Assembly: GCA_023397655.1 (NCBI GenBank)
Contig: JAEWTW010000030.1
Span: forward strand, 62,001-126,000
DNA from: Bacillota bacterium
Lineage (GTDB): Bacteria > Bacillota > Clostridia > Christensenellales > SZUA-584
Length of the DNA: 64,000 nt
Reading direction: 5' to 3'
Each line of letters begins with the position of its first letter. Position 1 is the first letter of the stretch. A program made the position numbers and the translations under genes. Below the pieces are notes generated by a model that did no database searches, had not been told where the DNA came from, and was given only the letters and a program-made list of their open reading frames with translations. Below, one piece after another: positions 8,459 through 16,876 of the stretch.

Positions 8459-10945
8459 GTGAGCATTTTGGACGAGAACAGAAAGGCAATAATGCCTGTC
8501 GACATAGAGAAGGAGATGAAGACGTCGTTCATCTCGTACGCGATGGCCGTCATCATCAACCGCGCGCTGCCCGATGTGCGCGACGGGTTGAAGCCGGTGC
8601 ACCGCCGCATATTGTATTCGATGAGCGAACTGGGGCTTTCCCCCGACAAGCCGTTCCGTAAGAGCGCGCGTATCGTCGGCGATGTGCTGGGTAAGTATCA
8701 CCCGCACGGCGATTCATCCGTTTATATGGCGATGGTGCGGCTGGCACAGGATTTTTCTACCCGGCACCTGCTGGTGTCCGGCCACGGCAACTTCGGCAGC
8801 GTGGACGGCGACGCCCCCGCGGCAATGCGTTATACCGAGGCCAAGATGTCGCCCATGGCGATGGAGCTGCTGCGCGATATCGACAAGGACACGGTGGATT
8901 TCTACCCCAACTTTGACGAGACGCTGATGCAGCCGCAGGTGATGCCCAGTAAGTTTCCCAACCTGTTGGTGAACGGCACGGGCGGCATCGCGGTGGGCAT
9001 GGCCACCAACATACCGCCGCATAACCTCGCGGAGACGATCAATGCGACGATACAGCTGATCGACGATCCGGAATCCACGGTGGACGACCTGATGCAGCAC
9101 GTGAAGGGGCCCGACTTTCCGACGGGCGGCATCGTGATGGGCATGGCGGGCATCTACCAGGCGTACCGCACGGGGCGCGGCAAGATTGTGACGCGGGCAA
9201 AGGCGGAGATCGAGGAGTTTAAGGCGGGGCGGCAGCGCATCATCGTCACCGAGATACCGTATCAGGTGAACAAGGCGGCGCTGATCATGCGTATCGCGGA
9301 GCTGGTGACGGAGAAGGTGATCGAAGGCATCTCCGATATCCGCGACGAGAGCGACAAGAGCGGCATGCGCATCGTGATCGAGCTGAAGAAGGATGTTAAC
9401 CCCAATGTGATACTGAACAGGCTGTACAAGCACACGCAGATGCAGGACACGTTCGGCGTGATCATGCTGGCGCTGGTGGACGGCGAACCGCGCGTGCTGA
9501 ACCTAAAGGAAATACTCCATTACTATATTGAACACCAGAAGGACGTGATCGTCCGCCGGACGAAGTTCGAGCTGGAACGGGCGGAAGCGCGCGCGCACAT
9601 ACTGGAAGGCCTGATCATCGCGCTCGATAACATCGACGAGATCGTGGAGCTGATCAAGAAATCGCCCGACGTGCCGACCGCCAGAGACGGTTTGATGACG
9701 CGGTTCGGGCTGTCTGACAAGCAGGCGCAGGCGATACTGGAGATGCGGCTGCAGCGCTTGACCGGTCTCGAACGCGACAAGATCATTGCGGAGTATGAGA
9801 AGCTGGTGGAGCGTATCGCATACCTGAAAAAGATATTGGAGACGCCTCAGATGGTGCTGGACATCATCAAGGAGGAGATGACGGAGATCCGAGACAAGTA
9901 CGCTGACGCGCGCCGCACCGAGATTACGTTCTCCGCTGACGACATCGACCTCGATGAGCTGATACAGGAGGAGGAGATGGTGGTGACGCTGACGCACTTC
10001 GGGTACGTCAAGCGCATCAGCTCCAGCGCGTACCGTGCGCAGAAGCGCGGCGGTAAGGGCGTAACCGGCCTGACAGCAAGGGAGGAAGACTTCGCGGAGC
10101 ATGTGATGGTGACGTCCACGCACAGCAACCTGCTGTTCTTCACCAACCAGGGCCGCGTGTATCGGCGCAAGTGCTACGAGCTGCCTGAGACGGGGCGGCA
10201 GGCGAAGGGCACGGCGATCGTGAACCTGCTCAATCTGGACGGCGGCGAAAAGGTGTCGGCCGTGTTCCCGGTGACGGATTTCGGCGGCGACACGATGCTG
10301 GTGATCGCGACCAGGGACGGTTACATCAAGAAGACGCTGGCGTCCGAGTTCGGCAACATCCGCCAGAACGGCCTGATTGCGATCGGTTTGCGCGAGGGCG
10401 ATGAGCTGATCGGTGTGCTGGAGACCAGCGGCACGGACGAGCTGATACTGGGCACGGCGCAGGGCATGTCCATCATGTTCTCTGAGGAGGATGTGCGCGA
10501 CATGGGCCGTACCGCGATGGGCGTGAAGGCGGCGGCGCTGCGCGAGGGCGACCGCGTCGTGGGCATCGACATCGTGCGCGAGGGCGGCGATGTGCTGGTG
10601 ATATCCGAGAACGGTTACGGCAAGCGCACCCCGCTGACGGAGTATAAAATACAGCGGCGCGGCGGCATCGGCATTAAGACGCTGAACGTGACGGACAAGA
10701 CGGGCGATATGTGCGCGCTCAACGTGGTGGACGGCACCGAGGACATCATGCTGATCAACGATGGTGGCGTCATCATCCGCACGCGCGTGCCCGAGATATC
10801 CGTGTACGGGCGCGACACGCAAGGGGTGCGGCTGATGAGCATTGGCGAGGATTCCCGCGTGGTGTCGGTGGCGTTGGCGCCGCCGGACGAGGGCGAAGAG
10901 GAAGCCGCCGAGGAGGCGCCCGTGGAGAGCACAGAGCAGCAATAA
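8459..10945 (+). CDS. gyrA: DNA gyrase subunit A
   Basis: GyrA (828 aa) carries the DNA cleavage-religation domain and the DNA-wrapping beta-pinwheel. The active-site tyrosine is Tyr125 in AAMRYTEAKM. The C-terminal domain begins near residue 500 and contains a GyrA box reading QKRGGKG instead of the canonical QRRGGKG, a conservative change. The end is acidic (EGEEEAAEEAPVEST). The GTG at 8459 gives the longest frame; a TTG at 8468 has the better AGGGGTGA ribosome binding site and may be the true start. The gene overlaps no other and is followed by about 300 bases without a clear terminator. Confidence 0.97.
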   Translation: MSILDENRKAIMPVDIEKEMKTSFISYAMAVIINRALPDVRDGLKPVHRRILYSMSELGLSPDKPFRKSARIVGDVLGKYHPHGDSSVYMAMVRLAQDFSTRHLLVSGHGNFGSVDGDAPAAMRYTEAKMSPMAMELLRDIDKDTVDFYPNFDETLMQPQVMPSKFPNLLVNGTGGIAVGMATNIPPHNLAETINATIQLIDDPESTVDDLMQHVKGPDFPTGGIVMGMAGIYQAYRTGRGKIVTRAKAEIEEFKAGRQRIIVTEIPYQVNKAALIMRIAELVTEKVIEGISDIRDESDKSGMRIVIELKKDVNPNVILNRLYKHTQMQDTFGVIMLALVDGEPRVLNLKEILHYYIEHQKDVIVRRTKFELERAEARAHILEGLIIALDNIDEIVELIKKSPDVPTARDGLMTRFGLSDKQAQAILEMRLQRLTGLERDKIIAEYEKLVERIAYLKKILETPQMVLDIIKEEMTEIRDKYADARRTEITFSADDIDLDELIQEEEMVVTLTHFGYVKRISSSAYRAQKRGGKGVTGLTAREEDFAEHVMVTSTHSNLLFFTNQGRVYRRKCYELPETGRQAKGTAIVNLLNLDGGEKVSAVFPVTDFGGDTMLVIATRDGYIKKTLASEFGNIRQNGLIAIGLREGDELIGVLETSGTDELILGTAQGMSIMFSEEDVRDMGRTAMGVKAAALREGDRVVGIDIVREGGDVLVISENGYGKRTPLTEYKIQRRGGIGIKTLNVTDKTGDMCALNVVDGTEDIMLINDGGVIIRTRVPEISVYGRDTQGVRLMSIGEDSRVVSVALAPPDEGEEEAAEEAPVESTEQQ

Positions 10946-11035
10946 GGCCGGCTTGCAATAAATTTGCCGGTGCTGGGATAAAATGTGGATAACCCTCTGA
11001 ATGTGAGGAAGGAATACAATATTTTTTATGGTGTA

Positions 11036-11064
11036 TTGCTTTATTATACCATATGTTGTACAAT
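11036..11064 (+). promoter_or_regulatory. Promoter for the solute-binding protein gene
   Basis: TTGCTT and TACAAT are 17 bases apart. The predicted start near 11071 leaves a leader of about 170 bases before the TTG start at 11244. Confidence 0.6.
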
Positions 11065-11194
11065 GCGAGCTAGGCAGGGGCGGCATGTGTATATGCAACG
11101 CCATGAGGTCAAAATGCGTATTCCTTCATTATAGTCGATTTGCGCGTAGAGGGGGACTTATAAGAAATTAGTTTGAAGGAATATGCCGCGATTC

Positions 11195-11215
11195 GGGGAG
11201 GCGATAAGCCTCCCC
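11195..11215 (+). promoter_or_regulatory. Strong hairpin in the leader of the solute-binding protein gene
   Basis: GGGGAGGC pairs with GCCTCCCC around GATAA, followed by CGTTTC rather than a true T run. It could be a weak terminator for gyrA, an attenuator, or an mRNA-stabilising hairpin for the gene 28 bases downstream. Confidence 0.5.
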
Positions 11216-11243
11216 CGTTTCACTGACGGCAGGGGCAAAAGGT

Positions 11244-12122
11244 TTGAAATACAGAAAAAGACGTTTTCTGCTTCTCAAAAGAAAGCATGTCAGGATCATC
11301 ATCATCATATTGGCCGTGGTGCTCGCGGTGGCTGTGATCATTGCTGTGACGTCGAATAACCGCGTCCGCACTGTCAAACAGCATGCCATTGAGGACATCG
11401 AGAAAAAGGGCGTGATCAGTATCGGTCTTCGGAGCGATATTGGCGCGCTTTGTACTTTCAACGAGGAAACAGGCGAATTTGAAGGGCTGGAGAAGGATGT
11501 GGCCGACGAGATTGTGAGCCGCCTTTTTCCCGACGGTATCGTGGTGGATTATGCCGTCGTGAACTCTGAAACCAAGGACGCGCAGCTGAAGCTGGGAAAC
11601 ATCGACATGGCGCTGGGGGCGTCGGTGGATGTGGATAAGAGCGGTATCGCATATTCGTCGCCTTATTTTGCAGATGCCAGCGCGCTGCTGGTTCAGGAAG
11701 GCGGCGTCAACAGCTCGGCCCAGCTGGATGGGAAGATTGTGGGTGTGGTGCAGGGATCGCTGGTGGCCAGAGACAGCGAGGACGATGAAGATGTCAGCGT
11801 GCTGCAGGAATATCTCATGAAGCAGGGCGTGAACATAACCGTCAAAAAATATGCGTCGTATCCAGAGGCCATTGAAGGCTTAAGAAGCAATAGCGTTGCG
11901 GCGGTGTGCGCCAGCGAAATCTACCTGAAGCTGTTTGGCATCAAGGGAATGCTGGTGCTGCCCGACCGGTTTTTGCCCAGCCGTTACTGTGTGCAGGTAC
12001 GCGAGGGCCAGAGCGCTTTCGCCGATGTGATAAGCGACAAGATTTCGGAGATGATAAAGGACGGTACGATGGATGCGCTGGCTGCGAAGTGGAAGCTGGT
12101 GGATTATTCGGCACTGGACTGA
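11244..12122 (+). CDS. Membrane-anchored family 3 extracellular solute-binding protein
   Basis: The 292-aa protein has a basic N-terminus, one transmembrane segment at about residues 16-38 and a periplasmic-binding-like domain typical of amino-acid ABC receptors: KKGVISIGLRSDIGALCTF, a GLEKDVADEIVSRLF ligand-lobe segment and IDMALGASVDVDKSGIAYSS. There is no lipobox cysteine at the end of the hydrophobic segment, so it is probably held by an uncleaved anchor. No permease or ATPase gene is nearby, so its partner is elsewhere or it acts as a sensor. TTG start is supported by AGGGG nine bases upstream. Ligand is unknown; polar amino acids are the family default. Confidence 0.85.
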   Translation: MKYRKRRFLLLKRKHVRIIIIILAVVLAVAVIIAVTSNNRVRTVKQHAIEDIEKKGVISIGLRSDIGALCTFNEETGEFEGLEKDVADEIVSRLFPDGIVVDYAVVNSETKDAQLKLGNIDMALGASVDVDKSGIAYSSPYFADASALLVQEGGVNSSAQLDGKIVGVVQGSLVARDSEDDEDVSVLQEYLMKQGVNITVKKYASYPEAIEGLRSNSVAAVCASEIYLKLFGIKGMLVLPDRFLPSRYCVQVREGQSAFADVISDKISEMIKDGTMDALAAKWKLVDYSALD

Positions 12123-12253
12123 CAGTGTAAAATTCGTGTGCCGGAAAGGCTTTGCTTTTACGGCGCACACCTTGCGGCTTTGCGAAGTTTAGAGCGCATT
12201 TTTGCGCGAGGAAAGAGGCGTAAACGAACAAAGCTGAAAAAACCGGAGGTTTT

Positions 12254-14161
12254 ATGAGAAGCGGATTGATAAGGGTGGCTGCTGCGGTACCCGAAGTGGC
12301 GGTGGGCAACCTCAAAAAGAACAAGGTGCAGATTGAACGGATGATACGCGAGGCGGAGGAGAAAGGTGCGTCGATCGCGGCTTTTCCGGAGCTTTCGCTG
12401 ACATCGTATACGCTGGGAGATCTGTTCCGTCAGCGGAACCTGCTGGAACTCAGCGAGCAGGCGCTGCGTGAGCTGATGGAGGAAACGAAGGACACGCGCG
12501 TGCTGGCGGTTGTCGGCATGCCGGTGGCGGCGTCGGACAAGCTGTACAACACTGCCGCGGTGTTTCAGTCCGGCAAGCTGCTGGGCGTGGTGCCCAAGGC
12601 GTATATCCCCAACTACTCTGAGTATTACGAGCAGCGCTGGTTTGCGTCAGGTATCGACATCGCGGGGGAGACGGTGAAGCTGGCGGGACAGGAAGCGCCG
12701 TTCGGCTCCGACCTGCTGTTTGAGTGCGAGACCATACGCGAGCTGGTGCTGGGCGTGGAGCTGTGCGAGGACCTGTGGGTACCGTTTCCGCCGCACGCGT
12801 ATCAGGCGATGGCGGGGGCGACGCTGTTTGTCAACATATCGGCCAGCAACGAGCTGGCGGGCAAGAGCGAGTACCGCGAGGAGATGATCAAACAGCAGTC
12901 CGGCCGGTTTGTGGGCGGCTTCGTATACGTATCCGCGGGGCCGGGCGAGTCCACCACCGATACGGTGTTCGGCGGGCATGTGGTGATTGCGGAGAACGGC
13001 AACCTGCTGGAAAGCTCGCCGCGTTTTGAGTTTGAAGCGCACATGAGCTTGACAGAGTTTGACCTGCACCGGCTGTCGCACGACAGGATTTTAAAGAACA
13101 CGTTTATCGCGCAAAGCCCCGGCAAGCCGTACCGGCGGATCAAATTCCGCGCGCAGGAGACGGAGCCGAAATTCCGGTATATCGACCGAATGCCGTTTGT
13201 GCCGGGCGGGCAGGCGGCGCGTGATGCGCGCTGCAAGGAGGTATTCGATATACAGGTGACGGCGCTGGCACGGCGCATCCGCCACACGCATTCCAAGAGC
13301 ATGGTGATCGGCGTATCGGGCGGGCTGGATTCGGCGCTGGCGCTGATGGTGGCGACGCAGGCGGCGCTGCGCGCAGGTCTGGAAAAAGCAGCGGTGACGG
13401 GCGTGGTGATGCCCGGCTTCGGCAGCACGGACGCAACGCAGGACCTTGCGCGGCGGCTGGTGACGGCGACGGGGGCGACGCTGCGTGAAATCAGCATTGT
13501 GAACGCGGCGAAGGCGCATCTGGAGGATTTGGGGCACGACGGCAAGGCGGACATCACGTTTGAGAATGCGCAGGCGCGGGAGCGCACGCAGGTGCTGATG
13601 GACCTTGCGAACCAGCTGGGCGGGCTGGTGGTGGGCACCGGCGATCTGTCTGAGCTGGCTCTCGGGTTCTGCACGTACGCGGGCGACCAGATATCGATGT
13701 ACGGCGTGAACGCGGGTGTGGCCAAGACGCTGATCAAGGAGATGGTACTGTATGTGTCCCAAGACGACGCTGCGCTGAACGACATTGCGAGGGAGATCGT
13801 TGCGATACCGCCCAGCCCGGAGCTGCTGCCGCCCACGGGTAAGGACGAGCGTCAGGATACGCAGAAGCAGATCGGGCCGTATGACGTGAACGACTTCTTC
13901 ATGTATTACATACTGCGGTTTGAGATGTCGCCCAAGAAGGTGCTGCTGCTGGCGAAGCACGCGTATCCGGAATACAGCGAAGCGCAGCTCAAAGAGCAGC
14001 TGCGGCAGTTCTATCGACGGTTTTTCGCGTCGCAGTTTAAGCGGTCGTGCATGCCGGACGGGCCTAAGGTGGGCAGCGTGTCGCTGTCTCCCCGGGGCGA
14101 CTGGCGGATGCCGTCCGACGCGGAGAGCGAGACTTGGCTGGCCGATTTGGACGGAGAATAG
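12254..14161 (+). CDS. nadE: Glutamine-dependent NAD+ synthetase
   Basis: NadE (635 aa) makes NAD+ from nicotinate adenine dinucleotide with ATP, taking ammonia from glutamine. The N-terminal nitrilase-fold glutaminase shows its triad: Glu46 (FPELSLTSY), Lys114 (VVPKAYIPNY) and Cys170 (VELCEDLWVP). The C-terminal N-type ATP pyrophosphatase domain has the P-loop SGGLDSA at residues 355-361 and a GTGDLSELALGFCTY segment. The long two-domain form is present, so no separate glutaminase is needed. The ATG has CCGGAGG upstream. A terminator follows at 14187. Confidence 0.97.
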   Translation: MRSGLIRVAAAVPEVAVGNLKKNKVQIERMIREAEEKGASIAAFPELSLTSYTLGDLFRQRNLLELSEQALRELMEETKDTRVLAVVGMPVAASDKLYNTAAVFQSGKLLGVVPKAYIPNYSEYYEQRWFASGIDIAGETVKLAGQEAPFGSDLLFECETIRELVLGVELCEDLWVPFPPHAYQAMAGATLFVNISASNELAGKSEYREEMIKQQSGRFVGGFVYVSAGPGESTTDTVFGGHVVIAENGNLLESSPRFEFEAHMSLTEFDLHRLSHDRILKNTFIAQSPGKPYRRIKFRAQETEPKFRYIDRMPFVPGGQAARDARCKEVFDIQVTALARRIRHTHSKSMVIGVSGGLDSALALMVATQAALRAGLEKAAVTGVVMPGFGSTDATQDLARRLVTATGATLREISIVNAAKAHLEDLGHDGKADITFENAQARERTQVLMDLANQLGGLVVGTGDLSELALGFCTYAGDQISMYGVNAGVAKTLIKEMVLYVSQDDAALNDIAREIVAIPPSPELLPPTGKDERQDTQKQIGPYDVNDFFMYYILRFEMSPKKVLLLAKHAYPEYSEAQLKEQLRQFYRRFFASQFKRSCMPDGPKVGSVSLSPRGDWRMPSDAESETWLADLDGE

Positions 14162-14186
14162 AACGGGCAGAATTTTGCTATCAACT

Positions 14187-14213
14187 AAGGCCCTTTATCG
14201 GGGCCTTTTATTA
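14187..14213 (+). terminator. Intrinsic terminator after nadE
   Basis: AAGGCCC and GGGCCTT pair around TTTATCG, followed by TTTTATTATT. Confidence 0.88.
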
Positions 14214-14478
14214 TTCTGTGAAGTTATGAAATATTGAGGAACTAAACTTGAACGGAAGAGTTGCGGTAATGTTTTCGCAGCATAGTGAAGCTGGTGATGA
14301 ACAATAAACAAAGGAAGCTATAGCCCCTTAATCAAAAAACGATGTGAAGACGAAAGAAGCGGCAATAAAGGAGGCTCCGATCTGCCCAATATTGTATAAG
14401 GATTCATTATCAGTTCTCCTGTCCGTATGTAAATTGAAGAAACGGATACTGATGCTGTTTATTGTACTCGCTGTGCAA
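14214..14478. other. AT-rich intergenic stretch without a recognised gene
   Basis: Between the nadE terminator and the end of the convergent membrane-protein gene I see no plausible coding frame, hairpin or known element. The short open frames here lack ribosome binding sites. Confidence 0.5.
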
Positions 14479-15075
14479 TTACCGTTGCGGCGGCATGGTG
14501 TTCGGAGCATAGGGCTGGCGGGTGTAACCGGAGTGGGTCGGCTGATGACTGCTAGGCACACCGGCTGATGCAATAGTCGGGGGTACAGCTTCGGCGGGCG
14601 GAAAGACAGGCGGAGTTGGATAATAGGGTGCATATGGGGCGGGATAATACCAGCCTTGAGCAGCGGGCGGCTGAACCGCTCTCTGTTTAGCCAGCGCTCT
14701 GATGCCGCCGGTGAGCAGCAGCGCAGCGCAGCAAACCGTATAAAACAAAGCGATACCGAAGCCCTCGGCTAATCCATTATAGTCGACGGAATCGACTGTC
14801 AGAATGACGAGCAGAACGCTGGACAGAAAACACATGCTGCCGGCTAAGGTCAGCATCGTCCCGCCATTCCGGCTGTTTTTGTTGAGTTGATAAGTACCGA
14901 TAATGGACACAGTTGCTGCGATAAGCAGCAATAGGACAACCACGAGAGTGGCTTCCTCAAACACACTGTCAATTCCGGAGAAGGAGAAAAAGAAACCGTG
15001 GACTGTGAGAATGGCTCCGATAAGGCCAAGTGTGTATTCGGTCATGTAGGCTTTGAAGACGTGATGGCTTTGCAT
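14479..15075 (-). CDS. Four-helix membrane protein with Pro/Tyr-rich tail
   Basis: The 198-aa product has four hydrophobic segments in its first 130 residues, then a cytosolic or external tail rich in Pro, Tyr and Ala (QPPAAQGWYYPAPYAPYY). The start MQSHHVFKAYMTEYTLGLIG is chosen because GGAGGA lies seven bases upstream of this ATG. The N-terminal part resembles the product at 16340-16714, which begins MVKAYKAEFVLGLIG, so the two are paralogues flanking two other related membrane genes. The arrangement resembles DUF4064-type proteins. Function unknown; proline-rich tails of this kind often mediate protein contacts, but that is only inference. Confidence 0.75.
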   Translation of the reverse strand: MQSHHVFKAYMTEYTLGLIGAILTVHGFFFSFSGIDSVFEEATLVVVLLLLIAATVSIIGTYQLNKNSRNGGTMLTLAGSMCFLSSVLLVILTVDSVDYNGLAEGFGIALFYTVCCAALLLTGGIRALAKQRAVQPPAAQGWYYPAPYAPYYPTPPVFPPAEAVPPTIASAGVPSSHQPTHSGYTRQPYAPNTMPPQR

Positions 15076-15160
15076 GACGGATTCCTCCAAATAGTGACAT
15101 GATATCTTCTACAGAATATAATAACCCTGTCGGTTACGCAACGGTATCTGGCGCGGTATT

Positions 15161-15190
15161 GAAAAAGCGGCCCGCTTTGGAGCCGCTTTG
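15161..15190 (-). terminator. Terminator after the small membrane gene at 15205
   Basis: On the minus strand AAAGCGGC pairs with GCCGCTTT around an interrupted loop, followed by TTTTC. Confidence 0.75.
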
Positions 15191-15204
15191 CTTTGCTGCT
15201 GGTA

Positions 15205-15624
15205 TTACGCCACGGGCTTGGCCGCGTTTTTGTTCAGAAAACCGCCGACGATGAAGAGGACGGGCATGACGAGACCTATCAGATTTCCAAGCTGGAAATT
15301 GGTAAGGAAACCGATCAGAGTGAGGCCACCCAAGATGAAGCCGAACACGATGAAGAACGTGGCCTTGGACGGATCGCCGCACTGTTTGGCGCCCACGATG
15401 CCCGCCACGAGGTCGATAGCGGCGAGGATCAGGAAAACGATAAACAGCACGATGCTGACAGCACCACCGACAAGCGCGCCGTAATTTCCGATGAAACCGG
15501 AAACAAGCGCACCGATCATGGAGCCTAAAATCAGCGATAACAGAGCAGCTAATGCAAATAAAGCGCCGAAAATGATGTAGAGAATACTGACAACTTTGAG
15601 CAAAGTTTTACCGGGTGCGTTCAT
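15205..15624 (-). CDS. Small integral membrane protein, paralogue 1
   Basis: This 139-aa protein has a short cytosolic start MNAPGKTLLKVVSILYIIFG and four hydrophobic segments. It shares its start, a central KQCGDPSKA motif before helix three and a closing FIVGGFLNKNAAKPVA with its neighbour at 15781-16188 (KKCGDPAQS, YIVGGNMNKKASAPVA), so the two are a tandem duplication. Both have GGAGGG upstream of ATG and their own terminators, so each is likely an independent unit. I do not recognise a characterised family; no catalytic residues are apparent. Confidence 0.78.
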   Translation of the reverse strand: MNAPGKTLLKVVSILYIIFGALFALAALLSLILGSMIGALVSGFIGNYGALVGGAVSIVLFIVFLILAAIDLVAGIVGAKQCGDPSKATFFIVFGFILGGLTLIGFLTNFQLGNLIGLVMPVLFIVGGFLNKNAAKPVA

Positions 15625-15703
15625 GGTAAATACCCTCCTTTATTGATATGATAACTTTATGATATCTATAAAATAGTAACATGATTTGTAAATATAATCA
15701 AAT

Positions 15704-15740
15704 AAAAAAGAAAAAGAGCGGCTGTTTGGCCGCTCTTTAT
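15704..15740 (-). terminator. Terminator after the small membrane gene at 15781
   Basis: AAAGAGCGGC pairs with GCCGCTCTTT; on the minus strand the stem is followed by TTTTTCTTTTTTATTT. The plus strand also shows a short T run, so it may act in both directions. Confidence 0.85.
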
Positions 15741-15780
15741 TTCTTTCAAATCTTAATGAGTTGATCCTTCAAATACAGAC

Positions 15781-16188
15781 TTAGGCAACAGGAGCGGAGG
15801 CTTTCTTGTTCATGTTTCCGCCAACAATGTAGAGGATGGGCAGGACGAATCCGATCAGACCACCAACGCTGAAGCTGCCACCTGCGATGCTCAATATCAG
15901 GCTGATAAGAGCCAGGACGCAGAGGATGATGCCAGTAACAATGAAGAAACCGCTTTGCGCCGGGTCTCCGCACTTTTTAAGACCTATGATACCGAGAATC
16001 AGCTCAAGCACACCAACGATCAAGCTGACAATGGATGCCACGACAAGAATGCCAGCAGGTCCACCGACGTATGCTGCTAATGCGATAGAGCCAAAAACAG
16101 CAATAATAGACAATAACGTAACAAGTGCGCCGCCGATGATGAATAAAATGCTGACAACCTTCAATAATCCTTTACCAGGTGCGTTCAT
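15781..16188 (-). CDS. Small integral membrane protein, paralogue 2
   Basis: The 135-aa product starts MNAPGKGLLKVVSILFIIGG and has four hydrophobic segments, the shared GLKKCGDPAQSGFF motif and a C-terminal ILYIVGGNMNKKASAPVA. It is clearly a duplicate of the gene at 15205-15624. The conserved Cys-Gly-Asp-Pro sits in what should be a short loop between helices two and three. The ATG is preceded by AGGAGGG. Function unknown; possible role in envelope homeostasis is a guess from the membrane character only. Confidence 0.78.
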   Translation of the reverse strand: MNAPGKGLLKVVSILFIIGGALVTLLSIIAVFGSIALAAYVGGPAGILVVASIVSLIVGVLELILGIIGLKKCGDPAQSGFFIVTGIILCVLALISLILSIAGGSFSVGGLIGFVLPILYIVGGNMNKKASAPVA

Positions 16189-16339
16189 GATAATACCCTC
16201 CTATAAGAATGATTTAATATGATACCACGCATGATATCAAAGTTATGATAGCATTTACCTTAAATTCCGTCAATTTGTATTATTATAACTTTACGCGTAT
16301 TTGATAATTATTTTTAATAACAGAGTGAGTGAGATGCGT

Positions 16340-16714
16340 CTACTGTAAATTTTGCGGCGGATACGGCTTTCGGCAAAGCGCCATGATGCCGCCGGTGAGG
16401 GTGAGCGGCAGGGCGAAGAATGAGAACCATGCGGTGTAAAAGCCCGTAATAAAAGCGATCAGCGAGAGGCCGCCCGAGGTGACCAGCAGTATGCCGCCGC
16501 CTTTGTCGCCCCGTTTCAGCTTGAAGGTGCCGGCAAAGCCGAGTATAAAGGCAACCAGCAGCAGCATGGCCGTCATGATGGCGGATACGATGGCTGACTC
16601 AAGATACAGGCTGTTTTCCACTATGCCGAATATGATGGAAAGTATGAAAGCGATCACACCGATGAGGGATCCGATGAGCCCGAGTACGAACTCCGCTTTA
16701 TAGGCTTTAACCAT
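16340..16714 (-). CDS. DUF4064-like membrane protein
   Basis: A 124-aa four-helix protein starting MVKAYKAEFVLGLIGSLIG; GGAGGAAAGGTT lies directly upstream, which rejects the longer upstream frame. It is related over its whole length to the first 125 residues of the product at 14479-15075 but lacks that protein's Pro/Tyr-rich tail. A loop FKLKRGDKGGG separates helices two and three. Together with 14479, 15205 and 15781 it forms a row of four small membrane genes on one strand. Function unknown. Confidence 0.75.
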   Translation of the reverse strand: MVKAYKAEFVLGLIGSLIGVIAFILSIIFGIVENSLYLESAIVSAIMTAMLLLVAFILGFAGTFKLKRGDKGGGILLVTSGGLSLIAFITGFYTAWFSFFALPLTLTGGIMALCRKPYPPQNLQ

Positions 16715-16819
16715 AACCTTTCCTCCGAGAATGAGAAAAAATGAAAACAGGATTGCGGTAAGAGATGCTGTATAAGCCAACAGTACAATAATTTGGCCGA
16801 TGAGTCAAGATTTCGCGAA

Positions 16820-16846
16820 CAAAAAACCCGCCGGGTGAGGCGGGTG
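16820..16846 (-). terminator. Terminator after the LCP gene
   Basis: On the minus strand ACCCGCC and GGCGGGT pair around TCACC, followed by TTTTTTG. Confidence 0.9.
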
Positions 16847-16876
16847 CATTCACAGACAGATATCGGCAGGGGAGCC

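Noticed and set aside
9503..11104. 533-codon open frame antisense to gyrA
   Set aside because: It mirrors the codon structure of gyrA, has His/Arg/Leu-rich nonsense composition and no ribosome binding site.
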